From Streptomyces flavofungini (lineage in GTDB: Bacteria > Actinomycetota > Actinomycetes > Streptomycetales > Streptomycetaceae): a stretch of 64,000 nucleotides of DNA. Shown here piece by piece: positions 9,983 through 18,621 of this stretch. A program made the translations under genes and the position numbers. The notes below the pieces were generated by a model. It saw only the letters and a list, made by a program, of their open reading frames with translations. It was not told the origin of the DNA and searched no databases. The DNA lies in the NCBI RefSeq assembly GCF_014650815.1, contig NZ_BMVR01000016.1, positions 145,646 to 209,645 on the forward strand, written 5' to 3'. The first letter of the stretch is position 1; each line of letters begins with the position of its first letter.

Positions 9983-12133
9983 GTGAGCAGCGAGAACGGT
10001 CAGTCGGATGACGGGGAGGGCGGCGGGCCCGAGCAGCTCGCGCTCATTCGGGAGAGTGTGCGCAAGGCCAAGGTGCCCAAGGCGAAGCCGCGTACGTGGC
10101 GGGGGGCCGCGTTGGCCGAGGGGCTGCCGGTGGCGCGGGTGGTGGTCGACAAAGGGGTGCTGCACCTCGATCGGTACTTCGACTACGCGGTGCCGGCGGA
10201 GTTGGACGAGGCCGCGCAGCCCGGGGTGCGGGTGCGGGTGCGGTTCGGGGCCGGGGCACGGAACGTGCGGGACGGGCGGCGCGAGGGGGGCGGGCTCATC
10301 GACGGGTTCGTCGTCGAGCGGTGCGCCGAGTCGGACTACAACGGCCCGCTGGCCGCGCTCGCGCAGGTCGTGTCGCCGGAGCCCGTGCTGGACCAGGAGC
10401 TGTTGGGGCTTGCCCGGGCTGTCGCCGACCGGTACGCGGGCAGTCTGGCCGATGTGCTGCAGCTGGCCGTTCCGCCGCGGCACGCGCGTGCCGAGTCCCG
10501 GCCCTCGCCCGCCGCGGCTCCGCCGCCACCCGTGCCGGAGCCGGGGTCCTGGGGGCGGTACGGGCGCGGTGCGGAGTTCGTGGCGGCGCTCGCCTCCGGT
10601 GGTGCGCCCCGGGCCGTGTGGACGGCGTTGCCGGGGCCGCAGTGGGCCGACGAGATCGCCCGGGCCGTGCAGGCGACGCTCGCCTCGGGGCGCGGCGCCC
10701 TCGTCGTCGTACCGGCCGGGCGGCCCGCCGCGCGTGTCGACGCGGCGCTGCGGGAGCGGCTGGGGGAGGGGCAGCACGCCGTCCTCACGGCCGACGCCGG
10801 GCAGGAGCGGCGGTATCGGGAGTGGCTGGCCGTCCGGCGCGGGTCCGTGCGGGCCGTCGTCGGGACGCGGGCGGCGATGTTCGCCCCGGTGCGCGACCTC
10901 GGGCTCGTCGTCGTGTGGGACGACGGCGACGCGAGCCACAGCGACGACAACGCGCCCTTCCCGCATGTGCGGGAGGTGCTTGAGCTGCGCGCCTCGCGCG
11001 ACAAGTGCGGCTTTCTGCTGGGGAGTTGGGGCTGCACGGTCGAGGCCGCACAGTTGGTGGAGAGCGGGTGGGCGCTGCCGCTGGTCGCCGGGCGCGAGCA
11101 GGTGCGGGGGGCCGCGCCGCTGGTGCGGACCGTGGGGGACGGGGACCTCGCGCGCGACGAGGCCGCGCGGGCCGCGCGGCTGCCCACGCTGGCCTGGCAG
11201 GTCGCCCGCGAAGGCCTGAAGCACGGGCCCGTCCTGGTGCAGGTGCCCCGGCGCGGGTACGTGCCGCGGCTCGCGTGCGAGCGGTGCCGGGAGCCCGCCC
11301 GCTGCCGCCACTGCGCCGGGCCGCTGGAGGCCCGCGACAACGGCTCGCTGTGCTGTGCCTGGTGCGGGCGGGACGAGGGTGCCTGGCACTGCTCCGAGTG
11401 CGGGGGTTTCTGGCTGCGGGCGCAGGTCGTGGGGGCGCGGCGGACCGCCGAGGAGCTGGGGCGTGCGTTTCCCGCGGTGCCGGTGCGGACCTCCGGGCGG
11501 GAGCAGGTCCTCGACACGGTGGGCGGCGCGCCCGCCCTGGTGGTGAGCACCCCGGGCGCGGAGCCGGTGGCCGAGGGCGGGTACGCGGCCGCGCTGCTGT
11601 TGGACGGTTGGGCCATGCTCGGCCGCCCCGATCTGCGGGCGGGCGAGGAGGCGCTGCGGCGGTGGATCGGCGCGGCCGCGCTGGTACGCGACCAGGGCGC
11701 GGGCGGCACGGTGGTGATCGTCGCCGAGCCGACGCTACGACCGGTGCAGGCGCTGGTGCGGTGGGACCCGGTGGGGCACGCGGTGCGGGAGTTGTCCGAG
11801 CGGGCCGAGCTGGGCTTTCCGCCGGTGTCGCGAATGGCGGCGGTGACCGCGGCCCCGGACGCGCTGTCCGAGTTCCTCCGCAGCGCCGAACTGCCGTCGG
11901 ACGCCGAGGTGTTGGGGCCGGTGCCGGTCGCCACCGCGGAGGCCGGGCGGCCCCGGCGGCCCGGGGACGCGCCGCCCGGCGAGCGCTGGGAGCGGGCTCT
12001 CGTACGGGTGCCGCCCGGCAGCGGCGCGGCGCTCGCCCGGGCGCTGAAGACGGCGCAGGCCGCGCGGATGGCCCGGGGGGCGGGGCAGCAGGCGTTGGTG
12101 CGGGTGCGGATTGATCCCGCGGACATCGGGTGA
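9983..12133 (+). CDS. priA: PriA-like primosomal protein N' lacking helicase motifs
   Basis: PriA restarts stalled replication forks. In actinobacteria the homologue keeps the DNA-binding and zinc-binding parts but has lost the helicase motor. The 716-residue product has the 3'-DNA-binding N-terminal region (VARVVVDKGVLHLDRYFDYAVP). Its paired zinc-binding cysteine clusters (CERCREPARCRHC, then CCAWCGRDEGAWHCSECGG) lie at about residues 430-475. Where E. coli PriA has the Walker A loop, this protein reads AVWTALPGPQWADE. The DEEH box is replaced by VVWDDGDASHS. GTG 9983 has AGGA nearby; the longer frame from 9863 runs through the metK terminator and is rejected. Confidence 0.9.
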   Translation: MSSENGQSDDGEGGGPEQLALIRESVRKAKVPKAKPRTWRGAALAEGLPVARVVVDKGVLHLDRYFDYAVPAELDEAAQPGVRVRVRFGAGARNVRDGRREGGGLIDGFVVERCAESDYNGPLAALAQVVSPEPVLDQELLGLARAVADRYAGSLADVLQLAVPPRHARAESRPSPAAAPPPPVPEPGSWGRYGRGAEFVAALASGGAPRAVWTALPGPQWADEIARAVQATLASGRGALVVVPAGRPAARVDAALRERLGEGQHAVLTADAGQERRYREWLAVRRGSVRAVVGTRAAMFAPVRDLGLVVVWDDGDASHSDDNAPFPHVREVLELRASRDKCGFLLGSWGCTVEAAQLVESGWALPLVAGREQVRGAAPLVRTVGDGDLARDEAARAARLPTLAWQVAREGLKHGPVLVQVPRRGYVPRLACERCREPARCRHCAGPLEARDNGSLCCAWCGRDEGAWHCSECGGFWLRAQVVGARRTAEELGRAFPAVPVRTSGREQVLDTVGGAPALVVSTPGAEPVAEGGYAAALLLDGWAMLGRPDLRAGEEALRRWIGAAALVRDQGAGGTVVIVAEPTLRPVQALVRWDPVGHAVRELSERAELGFPPVSRMAAVTAAPDALSEFLRSAELPSDAEVLGPVPVATAEAGRPRRPGDAPPGERWERALVRVPPGSGAALARALKTAQAARMARGAGQQALVRVRIDPADIG

Positions 12134-12480
12134 GGCGGCTGGGGCGGGGTGAGCTGGCGGGCGTTGGGCGAGTTGGCGGGCGTTCGGTGAGTTGAGGGCG
12201 TCGGGCCGGGCGCGGGGCATCGGGTGAGCTGCCTGGAGTTGGGTGAGCCTGCGGGGGTGGGGTGAACTCGCGGGCGTGGGCGCCAGCTTGCGGGCGTTGG
12301 ACGAGGCGGTGAAGGCAGGGCCAAAGGCGGCGGGCGTGGGCCAAGGTCGGCGGGCCGGGGGTGAGACGGCGGGCGTAGGGGCTAAATGCGGCGGGTGTAG
12401 GGCCAAGGTCGGTGCGTCGTGGGTGGGGCGGTGGGTGTGGGCTCGTCGGTGGGCGTGGGGTGAGTGAGCCCGTCCCCGGC
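12134..12480. repeat. Degenerate G-rich minisatellite-like region after priA
   Basis: About 350 bases consist of loosely repeated units of roughly 15-20 bases with the theme GGCGGGCGTNGGNNGAG. They are strongly G-rich on the plus strand and nearly free of stop codons for compositional reasons only. Both flanking genes end toward this gap. No conserved protein frame was found; the frames present translate to Gly/Ala/Arg or Pro-rich low-complexity sequence. The purine skew could favour G-quadruplexes. Confidence 0.7.
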
Positions 12481-12572
12481 GCTCGCCGGGCGGCGCGTCC
12501 CTTGGCGGGCGTAGGACCCGTCGGTTCGCGTGGCGTGCGTCGGCGGGTGGTGGCCGGTCCGGGAAACACGGC

Positions 12573-12601
12573 TGCCCCCTGCCCGTCGTGGGCAGGGGGC
12601 A
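12573..12601. terminator. Convergent terminator between priA and the HTH gene
   Basis: TGCCCCCTGCCC and its exact reverse complement form a 12-bp stem around GTCGT. The hairpin sits 17 bases beyond the stop of the minus-strand HTH gene and could serve both converging transcripts. Confidence 0.75.
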
Positions 12602-12618
12602 GGCGGCTGCCGCCCGGG

Positions 12619-13182
12619 TCAGCCGTTGCGCGGGCCGGGGAAGGCGCCGGGTCGCATGTCGTCGCGGAGGCCGGGGCTGCCCGCTGACGGCTGGGTCGGC
12701 ATGGTGCGGGCCGCGGGGACGGAGGGCAGGGGGGCGCCCACGGGGAGCGTGCGGGGCGGGGCGGGGGCCGTGGTGGCGGTCGCGGCGGTGGTCGGCTCGG
12801 GTGCGCGCTCGGGTTCGGCGGTGGTCTGGGCCGTGGTGCGGCGGGCGCCGTAGCGGCGGTGCACGGCCTGCTTGGTGACGCCGAGCGCGGAGCCCACCGC
12901 GTCCCACGAGAAGCCGAGTGAGCGGTCGAAGTCGACGGCCGCGGTCACCAGTGTCTCGACGCTGTCCCGCAGTTCCTGGGCCAGGCGGACGGTCGGAGCG
13001 GGAGCGCGTCCGTACACGACGAAGCCCGCGGAGGGGCTGGAGCGGCGCGGGCGGTAGACGTTGCCGAGCTGGGCGGTGAGGGTGCGCAGTGCGTCCACCT
13101 GCCGGCGGACCCGCTCGATGTCCCGCACCAGCAGGTGCAGGCTGGCCCGTGCCTGGGCGTCGTGGGTTGCGTGGTCGGCCAT
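12619..13182 (-). CDS. Small helix-turn-helix protein of unknown role
   Basis: The 187-residue product has a coiled N-terminal part (ASLHLLVRDIERVRRQVDALRTL). A helix-turn-helix follows near residues 95-120, with SLGFSWDAVGSALGVTKQAVHRRYG, as in a DNA-binding regulator. The Pro/Ala/Thr-rich C-terminal tail of about 65 residues is probably disordered. ATG 13182 is chosen because GAGAGG lies eight bases upstream; the frame open to 13413 runs through Pro-rich noise. It lies between priA and fmt as in other Streptomyces, which suggests a conserved but uncharacterised gene. I cannot name its target. Confidence 0.8.
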   Translation of the reverse strand: MADHATHDAQARASLHLLVRDIERVRRQVDALRTLTAQLGNVYRPRRSSPSAGFVVYGRAPAPTVRLAQELRDSVETLVTAAVDFDRSLGFSWDAVGSALGVTKQAVHRRYGARRTTAQTTAEPERAPEPTTAATATTAPAPPRTLPVGAPLPSVPAARTMPTQPSAGSPGLRDDMRPGAFPGPRNG

Positions 13183-13631
13183 GAACAAGCCTCTCGAACC
13201 GGCGTTGAGGGATCGGGATGAAAGGAGAAGAAGGCGAGGTGAGGGGAGATGAGGGAGCGGGGGAACAAGGGGGACGGAGAGTGGATGCGGGGATGGCGTC
13301 GGGTGGGGACGGGTTGCGTGCGGGGGAGTGCGGGGACGTGCGGCGGGTGGTGAGCGGGGCGGGTCCGTGTCCGGGTCCCGCTGCGGCGGTGCGGGGTTGG
13401 CGGTGCTGTGCAATGAGGAGCGGGCCGCGTGTGCGGCCCGTCGTGGTCAACTTTCTCTTGACCCAACGCGCTACGTCGTGAGGGGTCACGGTCCAGGGGC
13501 GTATGTGCATATGCGCAGGGCGCACAGCCATGCGTACGCCCCCGGGAAACCTCTGGGCAGGGCCCATAGACTGGTGCGTCGCCGACCCCCAGAATCCGTC
13601 GCCGACCCCCAGAGAACCGAGGTATCACCCA
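13183..13631. promoter_or_regulatory. Divergent intergenic region between the HTH gene and fmt
   Basis: This 449-base gap separates two divergent genes. TAGACT at 13567-13572 is a reasonable -10 element for fmt. An interrupted inverted repeat, GGGGCGTA (13496-13503) with TACGCCCC (13535-13542), encloses an AT-richer stretch containing GTGCATATGCGC and could be a regulator site. No gene was recognised. Confidence 0.4.
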
Positions 13632-14564
13632 GTGAAGCTGGTCTTCGCAGGCACCCCCGAGGTCGCCGTCCCCGCCCTGGACGCGCTGATCGCCTCCGGC
13701 AGGCACGAGGTGGCCGCCGTCGTCACCCGCCCCGACGCGCCCGCGGGCCGTGGCCGCAGGCTGGTCGCGAGTCCGGTGGCCGAGCGGGCGGAGGAGGCCG
13801 GGATCGAGGTGCTGAAGCCCGCGAAGCCGCGTGACGAGGCGTTCCAGGCGCGGCTGCGGGAGATCGCGCCGGACTGCTGCCCGGTGGTGGCCTACGGCGC
13901 GCTGCTTCCGAAGTCCGCCCTGGACATCCCGGTGCACGGCTGGGTCAATCTGCACTTCTCGCTGCTGCCCGCCTGGCGGGGTGCCGCGCCGGTGCAGCAC
14001 GCGATCATGGCCGGGGACGAGATCACCGGTGCGTCCACCTTCCTGATCGAGGAGGGCCTGGACTCCGGCCCGGTGTACGGCACGGTCACCGAGGAGGTCC
14101 GGTCCACCGACACCAGCGGCGACCTCCTGACGCGCCTCGCCTTCGCGGGTTCGGGGCTGCTCGCGGCGACGATGGACGGCATCGAGGACGGCTCGCTGAC
14201 GGCCGTGCCGCAGCCCGCCGACGGCATCAGCCTGGCCCCGAAGATCACCGTCGAGGACGCCCAGGTCGACTGGTCGGCGCCCGCGCTCCGCGTGGACCGG
14301 GTGGTGCGCGGGTGCACGCCCGCGCCCGGCGCGTGGACCGTGTTCCGCGGCGAGCGTCTGAAGTTGATCCAGGCCGTCCCCGTGCCCGACCGCACCGACC
14401 TCGCGCCCGGTGAGATCGCCGCGGGCAAGAAGAACCTGCACGTCGGCACGGGCTCGTACGCCGTGGAGCTGCTGTGGGTGCAGGCGCAGGGCAAGAAGCC
14501 GATGGCGGCCGCCGACTGGGCGCGCGGGGTGCGGATCGGCTCCGGGGAGCGGCTCGGCGTCTGA
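13632..14564 (+). CDS. fmt: Methionyl-tRNA formyltransferase
   Basis: Fmt formylates initiator Met-tRNA using 10-formyl-tetrahydrofolate. The 310-residue protein starts VKLVFAGTPEVAVPALDAL. The Rossmann-type catalytic domain contains the signature NLHFSLLPAWRGAAPVQHAI with the active-site Asn-His pair. The C-terminal tRNA-binding beta-barrel ends in the conserved LLWVQAQGKKPM...ADWARG region. GTG 13632 has GAGG nine bases ahead. It runs with rsmB downstream on the same strand and a gap of under 90 bases, the usual fmt-rsmB pairing. Confidence 0.95.
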   Translation: MKLVFAGTPEVAVPALDALIASGRHEVAAVVTRPDAPAGRGRRLVASPVAERAEEAGIEVLKPAKPRDEAFQARLREIAPDCCPVVAYGALLPKSALDIPVHGWVNLHFSLLPAWRGAAPVQHAIMAGDEITGASTFLIEEGLDSGPVYGTVTEEVRSTDTSGDLLTRLAFAGSGLLAATMDGIEDGSLTAVPQPADGISLAPKITVEDAQVDWSAPALRVDRVVRGCTPAPGAWTVFRGERLKLIQAVPVPDRTDLAPGEIAAGKKNLHVGTGSYAVELLWVQAQGKKPMAAADWARGVRIGSGERLGV

Positions 14565-14650
14565 CGGCGCCCGCCAGGGTGCGAGTGGGAGGCCGGGCGC
14601 GGGCGACGTACGCTGACATGGTTCGCCCCATCACCAGCAGCGGAGCACCT

Positions 14651-16153
14651 TTGAACGACCAGCCGAACCGGCGTCCCCGCACCCAGGGCAAGTCCTCAGG
14701 CCAGGGCAAGCCCGCAGGCCAGGGCCGCCCCGGGAACTCCGGCAAGTCCCACAAGCCGTACCGCCGCCCGCAGAAGGACCCCGTCCGCTTCCTCGCCTTC
14801 GAGGCGCTGCGGGCCGTGGACGAGCGGGACGCGTACGCGAACCTCGTGCTGCCGCCGCTGCTGCGCAAGGCCCGCGAGCAGGAGGGGCCGGAGAAGTTCG
14901 ACGCGCGGGACGCGGCGCTCGCCACGGAGCTGGTGTACGGGACGCTGCGCCGCCAGGGGACGTACGACGCGATCGTCGCCGCCTGCATCGACCGGCCGTT
15001 GCGCGAGGTCGACCCGCCCGTGCTCGACGTGCTGAACCTGGGCGTCCACCAACTGCTCGGCACCCGCATCCCGTCGCACGCCGCCGTGTCCGCGTCGGTG
15101 GAGCTGGCGCGGGTGGTGCTCGGCGACGGGCGGGCCAAGTTCGTGAACGCCGTGCTGCGCAAGGTGGCGCGGGACGACCTCGACGGCTGGCTGGAGAAGG
15201 TCGCGCCGCCCTATGACGAGGACGCCGAGGACCACCTCGCGGTCGTGCACTCGCACCCGCGCTGGGTCGTGTCGGCGCTGTGGGACTCCCTCGGGGGCGG
15301 CCGCGCCGGGATCGAGGACCTTCTTGAGGCCGACAACGAGCGGCCCGAGGTGACGCTCGTGGCGCGGCCCGGCCGGTCCACGGCCGACGAACTCCTCGAC
15401 TCGCTCGACGCGGACTCGGCGCTGCCGGGGCGCTGGTCGCCGTACGCCGTGCGGCTCAGCGAGGGTGGCGAGCCCGGTTCGCTCGAGCTGGTGCGCGAGG
15501 GGCGGGCCGGGGTCCAGGACGAGGGCAGCCAGCTGGTCGCGCTCGCACTCGCGAACGCCCCCGTCGACGGGTCGGACGCGAAGTGGCTCGACGGGTGCGC
15601 GGGCCCCGGCGGCAAGGCCGCGATGCTCGCGGGCCTCGCCGCCGAGCGCGGAGCCGTGCTCCTCGCCGCCGAGAAGCAGCCGCACCGGGCCCGCCTCGTG
15701 GGCCAGGCCCTGGCCGGGAACCCCGGCCCCTACCAGGTCGTCGCCGCCGACGGGACCCGACCGCCGTGGCGGCCCGGGAGCTTCGACCGCGTCCTCATGG
15801 ACGTTCCCTGCACGGGACTCGGCGCGCTGCGACGGCGACCGGAGGCGCGGTGGCGGCGCCGCCCGGAGGACCTGGAGGGCTTCGCTCCGTTGCAACGTGC
15901 GCTGCTGCGCACGGCGTTGGAGTCGGTGCGGGTCGGGGGAGTCGTCGGGTACGCGACGTGCTCGCCGCATCTCGCCGAGACCCGGGCCGTCGTCGACGAC
16001 GTGCTCAAGCAGTGGGGCGCCGCGGAGCTGGTGGACGCGCGGGAGTTGATGCCGGGGGTTCCGGCGCTCGGAGACGGGCCGGACGTGCAGCTGTGGCCGC
16101 ATCTGCACGGCACCGATGCGATGTATCTGGCGGTCATTCGGCGCACGGGCTGA
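14651..16153 (+). CDS. rsmB: 16S rRNA (cytosine-967-C5)-methyltransferase RsmB
   Basis: RsmB methylates C967 of 16S rRNA with SAM. The protein begins with a basic low-complexity tail (LNDQPNRRPRTQGK...) and then a NusB-like RNA-binding domain (VRFLAFEALRAVDERDAYANLVLPPLLR). The methyltransferase domain has LDGCAGPGGKAAML, the catalytic-cysteine motif VPCTGLGALRRRPEARW and the second cysteine in YATCSPH. TTG 14651 (500 residues) has CGGAG just upstream and fits the family N-terminus. ATG 14618, in the same frame, is the alternative and lies in what looks like a -10 region (TACGCT). The gene is intact, but foreign transposon-derived sequence abuts its stop codon. Confidence 0.92.
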   Translation: MNDQPNRRPRTQGKSSGQGKPAGQGRPGNSGKSHKPYRRPQKDPVRFLAFEALRAVDERDAYANLVLPPLLRKAREQEGPEKFDARDAALATELVYGTLRRQGTYDAIVAACIDRPLREVDPPVLDVLNLGVHQLLGTRIPSHAAVSASVELARVVLGDGRAKFVNAVLRKVARDDLDGWLEKVAPPYDEDAEDHLAVVHSHPRWVVSALWDSLGGGRAGIEDLLEADNERPEVTLVARPGRSTADELLDSLDADSALPGRWSPYAVRLSEGGEPGSLELVREGRAGVQDEGSQLVALALANAPVDGSDAKWLDGCAGPGGKAAMLAGLAAERGAVLLAAEKQPHRARLVGQALAGNPGPYQVVAADGTRPPWRPGSFDRVLMDVPCTGLGALRRRPEARWRRRPEDLEGFAPLQRALLRTALESVRVGGVVGYATCSPHLAETRAVVDDVLKQWGAAELVDARELMPGVPALGDGPDVQLWPHLHGTDAMYLAVIRRTG

Positions 16154-16460
16154 CGGTTGCCAGGGCTGGGCAAGACGACTGCGATGCTGGCCTTCGCCCG
16201 GGACTTCCACCGCCGGGAGATCGCCGAGGGCGGTGCGTTCACGGCCGGCGGGCACGAACGGCTCCCGGTCTGCCGGGTGGGCCTGACCGGCAACACCGGG
16301 ATGAAGGACTTCAACCGGGCGATGTCGGAGTTCTTCGGCCACCCCGGCCGCACCACCGGCACCACCGCGGAGTTCGCCCAGCGCGCCCTGGACCGCGTGC
16401 TCTCCTGTGCTGTGAAGCTCTTGATCGTCGACGACCTGCACTTCCTTCGGTGGAGGGCGG
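16154..16460 (+). pseudogene. TniB-family transposition ATPase fragment
   Basis: Directly after the rsmB TGA the same frame stays open and encodes RLPGLGKTTAMLAFARDFHR, a Walker A loop. HERLPVCRVGLTGNTGMKDF and a Walker B-like VKLLIVDDLHFLRWR follow. This is the AAA ATPase of Tn7/Tn5053-type transposition modules (TniB/TnsC-like), which hands target DNA to the transposase. Everything before the P-loop is missing. The frame loses homology after LHFLRWR, where a TniQ-like sequence begins in another frame. The piece is too short to be functional: a relic made by deletion. Confidence 0.7.
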
Positions 16461-16466
16461 CCGGCG

Positions 16467-18008
16467 GTGTCCTTCGCCTGTCTCGACCACCATCTGCTGC
16501 TGGTCGATACCTGTCCTCGCTGCAGCCGTCCGCCGCGGCACTTCCCGGCGACGACCCGGCACCCGCTCGTTCCGGGGCGCTGCCACAGTCCGTCGCAGAA
16601 GCGGGCTCCGTCGGCTCGCTGCGGCCAGCCGTTCGAGGAGGTCGCCGCTCTCCGGCTGGACACGGAAGGCTCTGCGTCTGCGGCCCAGTGGCTCATCGAC
16701 ACGGCAATCTCGTCCCAGCAGGCCGACTTCGGTGTCTACCAGGCCAGGCCCCAGCCCAGTCTCGCGCTGTTCGGTGACCTTCGCGCCTTGGCGTCGATAC
16801 TCCTGCGTCGTGCCCCCGATCGGCTGGTGGGCTTCGTCCCGCCGGAGATCTGGTCCCTGCACCAGCAGCCCTTCCCGGAGAAGCGACGCTCCTTTGACCC
16901 TGTTGAGGAGACCCGTCCGGGACGTCTGGCCCCGCAGCGGGCCGCGACCGCCGCCCTTGCCGTCAGCGCGGCCCTGCACATCCTCGGGCACGACAATGCG
17001 CACACGGCCGGAGCCGCCCTTCGCCACCTGATCAGCGACGCCGACGGCGCCATCCCGCTCAAGGTCGCACACAGGTGGCGCCACACCAGCCCGGTCTTCG
17101 ACGCGGTCCACCTTGCGACGCTGGCCCCTCGCCTCAGTCACAGTGACCAACTGCGCTACCGCACCGCGGACCGGTTGCCTCGCAGGCCCGGCTCTGCGGC
17201 AGCCGCCCGGACCGCTCAGCGGGCTCGCAGGATCCCGACGCAGCTCTGGCCGGCGTGGTCCGCGCGGCTGAGCCCTTCGAGCGGGGCCCTGTCGCGCACC
17301 ATCCGCCCGGCCCTGTCGTGCTACCCCCTGCTCATCGGCGGCACGGGAGACTTCACCACAGCGACCCGCCTCCTTCGGTCCCCGGCAGAAGACCGGCTCG
17401 GCCCTCACATGGCGCACCGGCTCACGAAGCAGAGGCACTGGAGGGCTGTCAGCCTCGGCCTGTCCGCGCCGGCGGACTACCTCGACCAGGAGGGATCACC
17501 GGTCGACTACGACCGCCGTCGCGCGGTCGACTACCGCGACCTGCTGCCCCAGGACACCTGGAGACAACTCTGCCGGGACATCGAACTCGAAGCCGGCGGC
17601 GTGCGGCGGCACCAATTCGCCCGAGCGCTGCTGTTCGAGCGGATCAGCGGTCTTCCGGCACCCCTCGCCCCGGCCGTCTACGCGCCTGCCACCCCGGAGC
17701 TGCGGACCCTGCTGCGGACCTTCGAAACGGATCTCGCCCCCGCGCCGGTGAGCCAACTCGAAGAGCACGCAGGCGAGTTTCTCGCCCGGCGGGGAATCCA
17801 TGACGAGCCCCTCACCTGGCCGCCGCCGGCGGACATCATCGACGGTCTCGCGCTGCCCGGATGCGACCTCAAAGACGTCGACATCCACGCACTGCACCGC
17901 CTCGTCCGGGAGGAATCCCTGACGACGGCCGGGGCAGCCCGCCGCCTGGGCGTCAGCCACGACGCTGTCCGCTTCGTCCTGCAGGAGCAGCCGGCACCCT
18001 CCAAGTGA
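16467..18008 (+). pseudogene. TniQ-family transposition protein, N-terminally truncated
   Basis: TniQ proteins guide target-site choice in TniA/TniB/TniQ transposons and in Tn7-like elements. The frame begins inside the family's zinc-binding N-terminal region: SFACLDHHLLLVDTCPRC, then PGRC and a later RCGQPF. A long helical region and a C-terminal helix-turn-helix (LTTAGAARRLGVSHDAVRFVL) follow. The normal N-terminal residues before this point are absent. The upstream DNA is the truncated TniB piece, fused at a shared RWR-coding stretch near 16447-16460. The 513-residue remainder is otherwise open, so loss of function may be recent. No transposase (TniA) gene is present nearby. Confidence 0.65.
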
Positions 18009-18014
18009 TCCGCG

Positions 18015-18374
18015 ATGTGGGAGAGAGGAGCGGCCATTCGCCGGGCTCGCGCCGCGCTCCCCAGGGACACGTTCGCCCGCTTCCACCTCGAGGAGTACCG
18101 CTCGCTCAAGTGGATCGCGAAGCATGTCGGCGTGAACGAGGAGGCCATCAAGGTCCTGGTCCGCGAGTACGGCATGAGCCGCGAGGGCAAAGCGACTCGC
18201 TGGCGCCAGATCGATCTCGACTGGCTCCGCGACCAACGGGCCGCTGGACGCACCTGCCGCGAGCTCGCCGAGGAGACCGGCTTCTCGCTCGGAATGATCA
18301 GCTACCTGGGCCGGCGGCATGATCTGCCCGGTCGCCGGGCAGGGGCCAATCGGGCCGACAGCAGTCGCTCCTGA
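18015..18374 (+). CDS. Double helix-turn-helix protein next to the TniQ relic
   Basis: The 119-residue product begins six bases after the TniQ stop. It has two helix-turn-helix-like units: FHLEEYRSLKWIAKHVGVNEEAIKVLVREYGM, and RTCRELAEETGFSLGMISYLGRRHDLP. Such homeodomain-like arrays occur at the C-terminus of actinobacterial TniQ-like proteins. It may therefore be either a separate DNA-binding subunit of the element or the detached C-terminal part of a once longer TniQ. It is rich in Arg and has no membrane segment. Function is inferred from position only. Confidence 0.55.
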   Translation: MWERGAAIRRARAALPRDTFARFHLEEYRSLKWIAKHVGVNEEAIKVLVREYGMSREGKATRWRQIDLDWLRDQRAAGRTCRELAEETGFSLGMISYLGRRHDLPGRRAGANRADSSRS

Positions 18375-18428
18375 AGCCTTCTGGCGGCGCCCGCGCTCCG
18401 TACGCGCCGCGCTTGTGAACAGCTCAGG

Positions 18429-18479
18429 TGTCTCAGCACCTCGACTGTCTCAGCGAGGCTGAGCGCCGAAGTGTCTCAG
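18429..18479. repeat. Three direct TGTCTCAG motifs, probable transposon-end sites
   Basis: TGTCTCAG occurs at 18429-18436, 18446-18453 and 18472-18479 on the plus strand, and a further GTGTCGGCGAG follows at once. Arrays of short direct repeats beginning TGT are the usual transposase-binding ends of TniA/TnsB-type elements. Together with the TniB/TniQ relics just upstream, this is probably one end of that element. Confidence 0.5.
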
Positions 18480-18621
18480 GTGTCGGCGAGAAGCGTCACC
18501 TGTCTGTGGCCTGTGTACGGTGCGGGGAGTCTTTCGGCTTGGCCCAGATGATCGGTAGGCAACGCCGCATCCCTAGACCCCCATTGAGGGCGCACCAGGA
18601 GTGGCGGACACGCGGCCGACG

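Noticed and set aside
10336..12324. Minus-strand frames opposite priA
   Set aside because: They are Arg/Pro/Ala-rich shadows; the zinc-binding clusters and PriA homology are on the plus strand.
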